DNA of 62,874 nucleotides from Gammaproteobacteria bacterium (GTDB lineage Bacteria; Pseudomonadota; Gammaproteobacteria; JAGOUN01): NCBI GenBank assembly GCA_021208965.1, contig JAJOJD010000030.1, positions 1 to 62,874 of the forward strand, read 5' to 3'. Shown piece by piece: positions 1 to 8,091 of this stretch (position 1 is its first letter; each line of letters starts with the position of its first letter). The notes under the pieces were generated by a model. It saw only the letters and a program-made list of their open reading frames with translations, ran no database searches and was not told where the DNA came from. The position numbers and the translations under genes were made by a program.

Positions 1-1058
1 ATTTGGGGCGTCGGTATGATTTTTGCACCGCGTCGCAAAAAACTAATAGTGAACGGCGTGTTGTGATCAATACGATTGGTCCGACATGGGAGGGCAATCA
101 AGTATGGTTAATTTTAGGCGGTGGTGCAATTTTTGCGGCGTGGCCAGCCCTCTATGCGTTAGCTTTTTCAGGATTTTACTTTGGACTATTATTGATTTTA
201 TTTGCCCTCATTCTTCGTCCGGTTGGCTTTAAATATCGGAGTAAAATTGATCATACGTGTTGGCGTGCCGCCTGGGATGTGGCATTGTTCATTGGTGGTT
301 TTGTTCCTGCGTTGGTGTTCGGTGTGGCGATTGGCAATGCCCTTCAAGGAGCTCCATTTTATTTTGATGAAACTTTTCGTAGCTTTTATAGCGGTACTTT
401 TTGGGGCTTGCTCAATCCTTTTGCGATTCTCTGTGGATTCTTGAGTGTCGGCATGATGATCATGCATGGTGCCGTTTATTTAACGATTAAAACAGAAGGC
501 GCTGTTCAAACACGCGCTAGACGTTATGCCTATATCGGCGCGATGGTGACTATCCTTTTGTTTGCTGCTGCGGGGGTGTGGGTTTCACATGATCTTGCTG
601 GTTATGTTTTGATTAGTGCGCCTAATGTCGCGGGAGAGTCAAGTCCGTTTGGTGCAACAGTAACTAAAGTTATGGGTGGGTGGATGCATAATTATAGTCT
701 TTGCCCTGTTTTATTTTTTGTTCCTAGCCTAGGCTTCTTAGGAGCTCTATGTGCAGCGTTACTTGTTTTTTTTCAGTGTCACCGTTTGGCTTGGATTAGC
801 AGTGCAAGTTCTATCGCTGGGATTATTGCCACGGTTGGCATTAGTATGTTTCCTTTTATTTTGCCTTCCAGTATTCGTCCGAATATGAGTTTAATGGTAT
901 GGAATGCTTCATCCAGTCAACTGACTTTGTTTATTATGTTGGTGGCCAGTATTATTTTCGTCCCCATTATTTTAGCTTATACGAGTTGGGTTTATTATAT
1001 CATGCGGGGTAAAGTGACTGAAGCTTATGTGCGTCACCATGATCATGACGCTTATTAA
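1..1058 (+). CDS. cydB: Cytochrome bd ubiquinol oxidase subunit II, 5' end cut by the window
   Basis: Subunit II of the cytochrome bd oxidase, an inner-membrane quinol:O2 oxidoreductase with high oxygen affinity. From about base 50 the frame reads a typical CydB: the ERRVVINTIGPTWEGNQVW segment, then several hydrophobic helices, with FAAWPALYALAFSGFY early and SSIRPNMSLMVWNASSS near the end. The first 50 bases read the expected DFGVGMIL start of the family only if three homopolymers (ttt-gggg near base 3, ttttt near 22, aaaaaa near 38) are each changed by one base, so the frame is broken at the edge. The N-terminal ~25 residues lie outside. cydX follows 18 bases downstream, which confirms the operon. 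Confidence 0.93.
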   Translation, partial: LGRRYDFCTASQKTNSERRVVINTIGPTWEGNQVWLILGGGAIFAAWPALYALAFSGFYFGLLLILFALILRPVGFKYRSKIDHTCWRAAWDVALFIGGFVPALVFGVAIGNALQGAPFYFDETFRSFYSGTFWGLLNPFAILCGFLSVGMMIMHGAVYLTIKTEGAVQTRARRYAYIGAMVTILLFAAAGVWVSHDLAGYVLISAPNVAGESSPFGATVTKVMGGWMHNYSLCPVLFFVPSLGFLGALCAALLVFFQCHRLAWISSASSIAGIIATVGISMFPFILPSSIRPNMSLMVWNASSSQLTLFIMLVASIIFVPIILAYTSWVYYIMRGKVTEAYVRHHDHDAY

Positions 1059-1076
1059 TTTAGGAGAAAAGCTATT

Positions 1077-1166
1077 ATGTGGTATTTTGCTTGGATTTTA
1101 GGAACAGGACTCGCCTGTTCCCTCGCCATTTTGAATGCGCTCTGGTATGAGCTTCGCAATCAATAA
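1077..1166 (+). CDS. cydX: Cytochrome bd oxidase small subunit CydX
   Basis: A 29-residue single-pass membrane peptide starting MWYFAWILGTGLACSLAILN and ending in a charged tail with ELRNQ. This matches the CydX/YbgT family: the MWYFAWILG start is its signature, followed by one transmembrane helix. CydX binds and stabilises the CydAB complex in the inner membrane. It lies directly downstream of cydB behind an aggaga ribosome binding site (around 1062-1067) and is the last gene of the operon. It converges on pckA with only 9 bases between the stop codons. Confidence 0.93.
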   Translation: MWYFAWILGTGLACSLAILNALWYELRNQ

Positions 1167-1175
1167 TTTCTCTTC

Positions 1176-2711
1176 TTATTTCGGGCCAGCTGCTTGAATG
1201 TTTTCTGCCACCGTGAATTTTTTGAAGTTTTCTTGAAATTTCGTTATCAGCTCAGCCAGGTTTTCCTCGTATAACCCTTGGTTTTTGTTGGCCGTTCGTG
1301 GATCGAGTAACGTCTTGTCGACCCCTTCGATATGTGTTGGAATCTCTATGCCCAGCTTAGGGAGAATCATCCATTCTGCATTAGCCAGTAAGCCATTTGT
1401 AATGGCTTTTATAATGGTTCGTGTGACAGGGATGCTTAACCGTTCTCCACCTTTGCCGTATGCGCCACCTGTCCAGCCAGTGTTGACCAAATAAGCTTGT
1501 GCGCCCGTTTGGTTTAAGCGTTTAATCAGTAAATCAGCATAGACTTGTGCCGCGCGTGGGAAGAACGGTGCGCCAAAGCAAGCGCTAAACGTAGTAGAGA
1601 TGCCTTTTCCTTGCCCCACTTCAGTGCTTCCGACAAGGGCGGTATATCCACTTAAGAAATAATAAGCAGCTTGTTCTTTCGTAAGTTTTGCGACAGGCGG
1701 AAATACTCCGTAAAGATCACACGTTAGAAAAACAACCGCATTGGGGTGGCCCGCCTCATTCGCTGGCAAACATTTTTCTATGTGAGAACGAGGATAAGCA
1801 CAGCGTGTGTTTTCAGTATAACGTGTATCGGTATAATCAGGGTTCCCATGCTCATCGAGGACAACGTTCTCTAAAATAGCCCCTGAGCGAATGGCATTAA
1901 AAATGACAGGCTCATATTTTTCAGACAAATTAATGCATTTCGCATAACAGCCTCCCTCAAAGTTAAAGACACCTTCGGTGCTCCAACCATGCTCGTCATC
2001 GCCAATTAATAGCCTGTCTGGATCAGCAGACAGGGTGGTTTTACCGGTTCCTGATAGTCCAAAAAATAAGGATACGCTTCCATCATCGCCGGCATTAGCC
2101 GCGCAATGCATCGGTAAGACATCTTGCTCTGGCATCAAAAAATTCATCACGGAGAACATGGCTTTTTTCATTTCTCCCGCGTAGCGCAAACCACACAGTA
2201 ACACTTTTTTCTGTGTAAAATGGATGATTAAGGTGGCATTGCTATTAACACCATCCTCCGAAGGGGATGTCTGTAGTGAAGGGAGACATAACATTTGCCA
2301 ATCTTTTTCTGGATTAAACGGCAGAGGAGTGTCAATGAATAAATTCTTAACAAATAATTGTTGCCAAGCGTCTTCTGTCGTAACTTGAGTGCGTATACAA
2401 AATTTTTCGCTCGCGCCAATTTGAAAGTTCGAGACGAAGCATTCGGATTTTGTGGCTAAGTGTTGTTGTGCTTTATGCCATAACTGTTCAAAACTTTCTG
2501 GTGATATGGGTTGATTGACGACTCCCCAATTGACGAGGTTTTCGGTATAGCTATCTTTAACAATAAATTTATCTTTGGGGGAACGTCCGGTGCGTTCTCC
2601 TGTTAAAACAACCAGCGCTCCGTTGTTATCTAATCGACCTTCTTGACGGTTTATGGCATGGTTAATTAATTGCTCGCGAGTTAATTGGGTGTGTTGAGTT
2701 AAGTGATTCAT
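1176..2711 (-). CDS. pckA: Phosphoenolpyruvate carboxykinase (ATP)
   Basis: ATP-dependent PEP carboxykinase (511 residues, slightly shorter than the ~540 of E. coli) converts oxaloacetate and ATP into phosphoenolpyruvate and CO2, the entry step of gluconeogenesis. Visible motifs are an N-terminal ERTGRSPKDKF segment, the kinase-1 P-loop FGLSGTGKTTLSADPDR at roughly residues 215-232, the following GDDEHGW metal-binding stretch, and TRCAYPRSHIEK around residue 300. The gene is monocistronic here, divergent from the accessory region at 2.9 kb and convergent with cydX. It suits an organism that lives on amino acids or TCA intermediates and must make sugars from them. Confidence 0.96.
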   Translation of the reverse strand: MNHLTQHTQLTREQLINHAINRQEGRLDNNGALVVLTGERTGRSPKDKFIVKDSYTENLVNWGVVNQPISPESFEQLWHKAQQHLATKSECFVSNFQIGASEKFCIRTQVTTEDAWQQLFVKNLFIDTPLPFNPEKDWQMLCLPSLQTSPSEDGVNSNATLIIHFTQKKVLLCGLRYAGEMKKAMFSVMNFLMPEQDVLPMHCAANAGDDGSVSLFFGLSGTGKTTLSADPDRLLIGDDEHGWSTEGVFNFEGGCYAKCINLSEKYEPVIFNAIRSGAILENVVLDEHGNPDYTDTRYTENTRCAYPRSHIEKCLPANEAGHPNAVVFLTCDLYGVFPPVAKLTKEQAAYYFLSGYTALVGSTEVGQGKGISTTFSACFGAPFFPRAAQVYADLLIKRLNQTGAQAYLVNTGWTGGAYGKGGERLSIPVTRTIIKAITNGLLANAEWMILPKLGIEIPTHIEGVDKTLLDPRTANKNQGLYEENLAELITKFQENFKKFTVAENIQAAGPK

Positions 2712-2866
2712 GTGATTTCTGCCTGGATTTATTAAAGTGTCCTATTCTAACTCAAGGGTTTCTGAAACAACAAGATTCTTTTATATCTGAGGTGCTGACA
2801 CAAGCAAGCCATCGCGTACTCAAAATTTAGCCTTAAAAACTAAATACAGACTTTATAATATACGCA

Positions 2867-3028
2867 ATGAAAAGAAATTTAGCTCAAAAAATAAGCGAAT
2901 TACTGATGCGATCACTTGAAAAGTATGTAGAAGAGCATCAACTGCCTTTTGGTCTTGTGGTCAATCAAGCAGATGATATCACGTGGATAACGCGAAATAT
3001 TTTGCAAGTTCCAATGCAATGGCTTTGA
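2867..3028 (+). pseudogene. C-terminal remnant, probably of a DUF4143-type AAA ATPase
   Basis: A 53-codon ORF whose second half reads PFGLVVNQADDITWITRN and ends in ILQVPMQWL. A hydrophobic G-L-V-V segment followed by an I-x-Q-V-P ending is a common terminus of AAA ATPases carrying DUF4143. No ATPase domain precedes it, and an in-frame stop lies about 30 bases upstream. I read it as the tail of a deleted gene. The rest of the 2712-3131 gap holds only the promoter described next. A short real protein cannot be excluded. The family assignment is from memory of the C-terminal pattern and is weak. Confidence 0.35.
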
Positions 3029-3040
3029 ATTCTAAATTTA

Positions 3041-3070
3041 TTGCACATTTTGTAAAATCTATGCTATATC
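3041..3070 (+). promoter_or_regulatory. Candidate extended -10 promoter for the pilin-like gene
   Basis: TTGCAC at 3041-3046 is followed after 18 bases by TATATC at 3065-3070, with a TG two bases upstream of the hexamer (TGC-TATATC), the extended -10 form of sigma-70 promoters. It lies 61 bases before the likely start codon at 3132. It may drive only the secreted pilin-like gene or the whole pilus operon, since no other clear promoter is seen before 3741. Confidence 0.45.
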
Positions 3071-3131
3071 TAAGAAAGTCAGCACGGATTTTTGCTGATT
3101 AGGATGATGATTAATAACAAGGATGCATATC

Positions 3132-3719
3132 ATGAAACTAAAATTCTCGACGACTTTTCTTTTAACGGCATTGTGTTTGTCCGGTAGCCAGCTTTATGCG
3201 GCGGAAGCGGGTAACCCCTACAAATTAAACGCTATATTGAAAGGTCAATCACAGCTGAGTGAACAATTGAATTTATTGGCGAATTGTGTCACGACGCTGC
3301 AAACTCAGATTGAAACCACTGCCGAAACCCAAGGGGGAGGTTTAAGTTCATCATTGACAGATTATGACACGGGTCCAACTTTTGATTATGTTCCTTCAGG
3401 TTGTGCCCTAGTGATGAAAACAGTTACAGTGACTGCCGATGGACTTTTAACGATTACGACACCAACAGCTCCTTCAGCAGGGGGCGCGGCTAATGCTGGT
3501 ACCAGCACGGCCTTATATGATCAAACTTTTGTCTTTACGCCCTATGTTGACGCGGCTGAAACAGCCTATAGTTCAGCGAACTCTCAGCCAGTGGGTATAC
3601 AGTCATGGACCTGTAGTTATGCAGGCGGTGGTACTGCGGTCAATTTGAAAAGCCTCAATATCCTAGGGGTCTCAACGAACGTTCTTGCTGCGTCACCTTT
3701 ACCGCTTAGTTATTGTTAA
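3132..3719 (+). CDS. Secreted pilin-like protein (no prepilin leader)
   Basis: A 195-residue protein, not assignable by name. I use the ATG at 3132 because aagga lies 9-13 bases before it; an in-frame ATG at 3123 would add three residues. It has a Sec signal peptide (KLKFSTTFLLTALCLSG, then a LYA-A cleavage site). A short helix QSQLSEQLNLLANCVTTLQT resembles the second half of pilin helix 1. The C-terminal part is like a type IVa pilin head: a KTVTVTADGLLTITTP strand pair, QSWTCSY, and the terminal SPLPLSYC, which resembles the W-x-C ... LP-x-x-C disulfide loop of pilins. The class III leader and hydrophobic helix that place pilins in a filament are absent. It is the first gene before a pilus-assembly operon. 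Resemblance is seen directly; a role as pilin-related or tip-related factor is inference. Confidence 0.6.
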   Translation: MKLKFSTTFLLTALCLSGSQLYAAEAGNPYKLNAILKGQSQLSEQLNLLANCVTTLQTQIETTAETQGGGLSSSLTDYDTGPTFDYVPSGCALVMKTVTVTADGLLTITTPTAPSAGGAANAGTSTALYDQTFVFTPYVDAAETAYSSANSQPVGIQSWTCSYAGGGTAVNLKSLNILGVSTNVLAASPLPLSYC

Positions 3720-3740
3720 TTTTGTTGGTAATTGGTAGAC

Positions 3741-4559
3741 ATGACGGTGAATAAAAAAATACGCAACGTATGTGCGTTGATGCGCCATAACACCATATTT
3801 TTTATGGTGTTATGGCAGTATACTGCGGCAGAGGGTTGGCTTTTGCGGCAAACGATGACTTTTTCAGATGAGGAAACGCTGCAAGCGCATGTTTCACCAC
3901 TACTTCATCATTATGGCCGATCGCTTCATCTTCGTTGGGTGGTGCATTACGATGACTATCTTAGCCTCTTAGTGCAAGATAATGGTTTAAGTGGAAAGGC
4001 ATTGAGCAAGGGATTGCCCTATCTTCTTGCTGAGCAATGCCACATCGATGTTAATGATCATCTTCTCATTCATTTTAATAGTAGGCATCTTGGTCACGTC
4101 CATGTTCTTGCTATTCCCCGTGTACAATTACAGCGAATACTCCCTTCTTGGTTACGTGAGGAACAATGTTCTGTTATAGATAGTTATGATTATAGTGTGG
4201 CGAGTGGTGTCGTCGCTATTTATGGTGACAAGCAGCCGATGGTTTTATTGCAACATAATAATGGCATTATCCGATGTTTATTGCTAAACAATGATCGTTT
4301 ATGCAGTATACAGGAAACATCGTTGTTAGAAGAAAATTCTAAAACGCCGTCCGAACAATTAACACATCGTTTATGTCACTACTTTTCTGATTATCGTGAA
4401 AAGGCTGTTTTGTTTATTGGGTTAGACAGTCATTTGCCAATCCCTCACTTGCCAACACCTTGGAGTTTTTGTGTATGGAGCGAAGGAAAATCCGCCGAAA
4501 TTTATGAGAGTAGTTATTTGCCATTAATGGGTTCAGGATTACGTTATGTCAATCAATAA
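3741..4559 (+). CDS. mshI: MshI-like pilus biogenesis protein (PilM-type)
   Basis: About 272 residues from the ATG at 3741; ATGs at 3786 or 3804 are also possible, and the 3761-3816 hairpins make the N-terminus doubtful. The body, with a LPYLLAEQ segment, HFNSRHLGHVHVLAIPR and YDYSVASGVVAIYG, has the layout of the MshI/PilM cytoplasmic actin-like component that couples the motor to the inner-membrane assembly proteins. Sequence similarity is low. The call rests mainly on position: a PilN-like, mshJ, mshK, mshL, mshE, mshG series follows, each gene overlapping or nearly touching the next. It overlaps the next gene by 14 bases. Confidence 0.6.
   Translation: MTVNKKIRNVCALMRHNTIFFMVLWQYTAAEGWLLRQTMTFSDEETLQAHVSPLLHHYGRSLHLRWVVHYDDYLSLLVQDNGLSGKALSKGLPYLLAEQCHIDVNDHLLIHFNSRHLGHVHVLAIPRVQLQRILPSWLREEQCSVIDSYDYSVASGVVAIYGDKQPMVLLQHNNGIIRCLLLNNDRLCSIQETSLLEENSKTPSEQLTHRLCHYFSDYREKAVLFIGLDSHLPIPHLPTPWSFCVWSEGKSAEIYESSYLPLMGSGLRYVNQ
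3761..3816 (+). repeat. Two consecutive hairpins at the 5' end of the pilus operon
   Basis: The second hairpin is a perfect 14-base inverted repeat: GCCATAACACCATA (3784-3797), a five-T loop, then TATGGTGTTATGGC (3803-3816). A weaker one lies just before it (ACGCA 3761-3765 with TGCGT 3773-3777). No T-run follows the second stem, so it is not a standard intrinsic terminator. It covers possible start codons of the next gene (ATG 3786 and 3804) and could be an attenuator or translation-control element between the pilin-like gene and the operon. Confidence 0.6.
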
Positions 4560-5078
4560 GCTCAGTGAGTTTTATTCTTTTGTTGACAGAGATTCGTCGG
4601 GATTGTCTATTTATCGATGGATCGTGAGAAGTGTGTTGGTTTGGTTTTTTTTTCATTGTATATTAACGCTATTTTTTGTTTGTCAGTATTTTTTTGCTTC
4701 GATGGAACACCATAAAATAGTGTCAGCTAAGCAAAAGTCTCTTTTGCAGTATAAGCAAAAAAATCATGAAGTTGTCGGTATTATATCAAAAAAAGAATTT
4801 ATTTATCGGAGAGGAAGCGATATTTATTTCAAATATTTATCTTCTTTTGATTATGTTGATTTATGGTTAACGGCAATAACTATTGAGTTAAACGAAGAAT
4901 CAATTACCTTGTCTGGTCGTATGTTGGCTGCAAAAAATATCGAAAACTTGATAGAGGTTTTGCAAGAAAAAATAGTCCTTTTCATGCCTGGGTGCTGATT
5001 TCAACAGATATTGAAAGAAAAGATAAAGAACAGCCGTATGATTTTATAATGGTTTTTAAAAGAAGGAATAGTTCATGA
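4546..5078 (+). CDS. PilN/MshI2-like inner-membrane assembly protein (frameshifted)
   Basis: A bitopic membrane protein with a short cytoplasmic N-terminus, one transmembrane helix near residues 28-50 and a periplasmic domain with the PilN pattern: VDLWLTAITIELNEESITLS followed by a LSGR strand and a helix. The raw frame ends at 4998 in the A6 run at 4967-4972. With one more A it continues NSPFHAWVLISTD and ends FIMVFKRRNSS, a proper fimbrial-assembly ending, and stops at 5076-5078 with a 4-base ATGA overlap with mshJ. The restored overlap supports the corrected end. The protein links MshI/PilM to the periplasmic MshJ/PilO. Confidence 0.6.
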
Positions 5079-5553
5079 TCAAGAAAAAAATATTTCTGTC
5101 TTCTTTGATTTTTTTTATTGTAACCCTTCTAAGTATAGTCTGGTGGTATTCGGTCAAAGAACCCTTAGTGAAATCTACAGAAATAGCTAAAAAGCAGAGT
5201 CTAGAAGATCAAAAATATATGGATAGCATCAAAAAAACGCCCTCATCTTCACATGAAATTTTAGAAAAAGATCTGATGTCTCCTTCGCATGTTTCAATGG
5301 CATTGGTGATAGCTTCGCCTAAGCAAGATTTTATATTAAATAATTTAAAGAAAGAAAAGGTTTCTGACTGGAATGGGTTATTTAAAAATAACTACGAAAT
5401 TAATGGCATTTCAACCTATCAGCAGTTTATTTCTTTTTTAAACGCGCTCAATAAAGAATCAGGAATTTTTTTGAGTCAATAGAGTTTCGAACGGGAATGT
5501 ATCCTCATGGGAATTTTATTGTTCATATCTATGTTTATAGTCGAGTGAAGTAA
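5075..5553 (+). CDS. mshJ: MshJ/PilO-like protein (frameshifted)
   Basis: One N-terminal transmembrane helix (IFLSSLIFFIVTLLSIVWWY) followed by a periplasmic domain, the PilO/MshJ arrangement. The raw reading frame stops at 5482 after the T7 run at 5466-5472. One extra T gives GIFFESIEFRTGMYPHGNF and an ending HIYVYSRVK with a stop at 5551-5553, the usual final beta strands of this family. The stop overlaps the start of mshK by one base. MshJ partners the PilN-like protein in the inner-membrane alignment complex of type IV pili. The family match is by architecture and position more than by strong sequence identity. Confidence 0.6.
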
Positions 5554-5846
5554 TGATGACGAAAATTAATTTTTACTTTTCTCGTTTTTTTTATGTGCTT
5601 AGGCTCTCATGCTTCTTATGCTGAATTCTATGATCCGATGAAACCCTCTTCTTCTAGGATGATCGTTCATGCTATTTACCTGAGTAATAAAAAAAGGTAG
5701 CTATTATTAACGGAGTTCGTTATAGTGAAAAAGACTATGTTAATGGATGGATGGTTAAAGAAATTAATAGCCATAGCGTTGTCCTTGACAGTAATGGAGA
5801 AACAGTCAGATTGTCTCTTGCGCAATCTTTTTTTAAGGATGAATAA
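5553..5846 (+). CDS. mshK: MshK-like periplasmic protein (two homopolymer frameshifts)
   Basis: With a T8-to-T7 change at 5585-5592 and an A7-to-A8 change at 5689-5695 the region reads one protein of about 97 residues: a hydrophobic N-terminus with an ASYA-E cleavage-like site, then AIYLSNKKKVAIINGVRY, VNGWMVKEINSHSVVLDS and VRLSLAQSFFKDE. The I-x-x-x-x-x-x-V-A-I-I-N-G ... V-x-x-I-x-x-x-x-V-x-L-x-x-x-G core is the MshK/PilP-like beta domain that bridges the inner-membrane complex to the secretin. Uncorrected, it is three short unrelated frames. Start and stop overlap the neighbouring genes by one base each, as expected for a coupled operon. Confidence 0.6.
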
Positions 5847-7378
5847 TGATAAGGTATATTTTTTCTATAGCGGTTGCTTTTTTTTGTGTTTCTTGTACAT
5901 CGCCCGTCTCTCAGTTAGATCAAGACACCACAAAACGTTCGAATGCTTTGCTCCAAGAAGCGAAAAACTCAAAAATTTCTCAGAAAAATTTATCCGTTTT
6001 GCCTTCCACGGTTGTCTCCAATCTTACCCCGCTACTGGTTGACAATACGATTGACTCGAACAAAGCGACGTTTGATCTTTCTGTTAAAGACATGCCGGTT
6101 AGAGATTTCTTAATGAATTTAATGCAAGACTCAGGCGAAAATATTGTGATCTCTCCAGAGTTAACCGGAAACATTACGCTTACGTTGTATCATGCAACGG
6201 TGCCAGAAGTCTTAAGAACATTGCAAGTGATGTATGGGTTTTATTACACAAAAACGAGTTTGGGTTATGAGGTTTTGCCCAAAAAAATTGAGGCGCGTGT
6301 TTTTTATGTTTCTCATATTAATTTATTACAAACGAGTGATAGTGTGATGACGGTAAAAGGCCCCGAGCTTACAGACTCCTCGAATGCTAATGGTGCGAGT
6401 GCCAGTCAAGATGGCGTCTATGCTAGAGGAGGTACTGCCTTGATTAGTCATTTTGGGGAAAAAACATTTTGGCTTGAAATTAATGAGACGCTAAAAAGTA
6501 TGGTTCAAAATGATACGGGAAGTTATGTAAACACCAATACTAACACGGGAGTTGTTGTTGTTGCGGCTTATCCTGATACGTTAAAAAAAGTGGCTGAATA
6601 TTTGCAGGCGATCCAAGAAATTAATAATAGACAAGTGATTATTGACGCTAAGATTATTGAGCTAAGCTTATACAAACAATATCAAACGGGTATTAATTGG
6701 GGACAAACAGGATTAAATATTGCAACAGATACCGGTATTTTTAGTATTACGAATCCTGTGAGTATGACGGATATTAACTCTGTTGTTACACTGTTATCAA
6801 CGCAGGGTGACGTGAATGTTTTATCCAATCCTCGTATTTCAGTCATCAATAATCGCCCTGCGTTAATCAAAGTTGGTAATGATAGTTACTATGTTACATC
6901 GGTAAGCTCTGGAACAACGCCCGTTGGTACAACCGCGACAGTAAGCTCGGATGTTGGATTAACACCATTTTTTTCTGGTGTTTCTTTGAATGTTATTCCC
7001 AGTATTATGCCGAATGGAACCATTAAACTCTATATACATCCTATGGTTAGTTTAGTTAAAGATGATGTTAAAGAAATCACACTATCAGAAACTCAAACAT
7101 TAAGTCTTCCTCTCGCTTCATCAGATATTCGTGAAGCGGATAGTAATATTGAAATGGAAAGTGGACAAATTATTGTTTTGGGTGGATTGATGCAACGTAT
7201 TAGTCGTACGCAAGCCACTTCTTTTGCCGGGTCCAGTTGGAGTGAAGCGCATCCAGCCCGTAATGACTCAGGCGTCGTGACAGAATTAGTCATTTTGATG
7301 AAGGCAACGTTGGCAGATCAACGTGTCTGGCAAAATGAGATTAAAACAGTCTCTGATCAATATAAAAGTATTCAATAA
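5846..7378 (+). CDS. mshL: MSHA-type secretin
   Basis: A 510-residue outer-membrane secretin, intact. It starts with a signal peptide and a probable lipobox ending V-S-C (residues ~12-16), then a secretin/TonB short domain (ENIVISPELTGNITLTLYHA, about residues 95-115), N-domains, and the C-terminal secretin domain with QVIIDAKIIEL, a VLSNPRISVINN strand, and SSDIREADSNIEMESGQIIVL just before GGLM. The S-x-x-R-E-A-D motif close to the gate is typical of MshL/GspD-like pilus secretins. It forms the outer-membrane channel for the pilus. It is the most clearly recognisable member of the operon and anchors the naming of its neighbours. Confidence 0.9.
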   Translation: MIRYIFSIAVAFFCVSCTSPVSQLDQDTTKRSNALLQEAKNSKISQKNLSVLPSTVVSNLTPLLVDNTIDSNKATFDLSVKDMPVRDFLMNLMQDSGENIVISPELTGNITLTLYHATVPEVLRTLQVMYGFYYTKTSLGYEVLPKKIEARVFYVSHINLLQTSDSVMTVKGPELTDSSNANGASASQDGVYARGGTALISHFGEKTFWLEINETLKSMVQNDTGSYVNTNTNTGVVVVAAYPDTLKKVAEYLQAIQEINNRQVIIDAKIIELSLYKQYQTGINWGQTGLNIATDTGIFSITNPVSMTDINSVVTLLSTQGDVNVLSNPRISVINNRPALIKVGNDSYYVTSVSSGTTPVGTTATVSSDVGLTPFFSGVSLNVIPSIMPNGTIKLYIHPMVSLVKDDVKEITLSETQTLSLPLASSDIREADSNIEMESGQIIVLGGLMQRISRTQATSFAGSSWSEAHPARNDSGVVTELVILMKATLADQRVWQNEIKTVSDQYKSIQ

Positions 7379-7389
7379 GGTTGGTCGTC

Positions 7390-8091
7390 ATGAAAAAACG
7401 TATTGCATTTATAATCGCTGTTTTTTATTGTTTAATATTATCTGACCAAGCTTTCTCGGATGTTTTAGACAGTCAGAAAAAATCAATATCTTCTGATGTC
7501 AAAATTCATAAAACAGATGATAATGTTGCGGATTCCCTTAGGGTGCTTCTCTTAGATAAAATAAATACAGATGAACGAAATAATGCATTGCATGTTTTAG
7601 ATCAGCAAGCTCAGGACGTCTATATTGATGTTATTGAAAAAACATCTTCGCAGCTTATTATTGATGGGCATGGTGATTTTGCTATTGCGTTAATCAATAT
7701 GGGGTTAATAAAATATCCTGAAAGTATTGACCTTAGGCGCTGTTTGGCAACGGTGCAGTTTCAGTCTGGAAAGATTGATCAAGCTAAAAAAACGCTGACT
7801 TCAGCGCATCCTGATATTGAAAAAAATCAAAAATATTATCAGCTGTTAGCAATTGTTGATATAGAATTAAAATTATTTTCTGATGCAGAGTTATTGTATA
7901 CTCGCTTGATTCAGTTAGATCCAAACAATCCTGAGTTGTATTTAGGTTTGGCAATTTCATATCACGGTCAAGAAAAAAATAGTTTAGCTGCTTATTATTA
8001 TCAACAATCGCTCAAGAATGCGAAGAAGCCTTGGGTTTCTGAAGCTTTTGTCATTCAGCAGCTTGATATGATGGGGTATGATATACCATGA
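7390..8091 (+). CDS. mshN: TPR protein in the mshN position
   Basis: A 233-residue protein. I use the ATG at 7390; a TTG at 7381 in the same frame lacks a separate ribosome binding site. It has a Sec signal or signal anchor (RIAFIIAVFYCLILSDQAFS) and tetratricopeptide-like helical repeats in the C-terminal half, for example AELLYTRLIQLDPNNPELYL and LAISYHGQEKNSLAAYYYQQ, a canonical TPR pair. MSHA operons carry the TPR protein MshN between mshL/mshM and mshE, and this gene has exactly that position. mshM, the AAA ATPase normally between them, is missing. It overlaps mshE by 4 bases. Confidence 0.65.
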   Translation: MKKRIAFIIAVFYCLILSDQAFSDVLDSQKKSISSDVKIHKTDDNVADSLRVLLLDKINTDERNNALHVLDQQAQDVYIDVIEKTSSQLIIDGHGDFAIALINMGLIKYPESIDLRRCLATVQFQSGKIDQAKKTLTSAHPDIEKNQKYYQLLAIVDIELKLFSDAELLYTRLIQLDPNNPELYLGLAISYHGQEKNSLAAYYYQQSLKNAKKPWVSEAFVIQQLDMMGYDIP

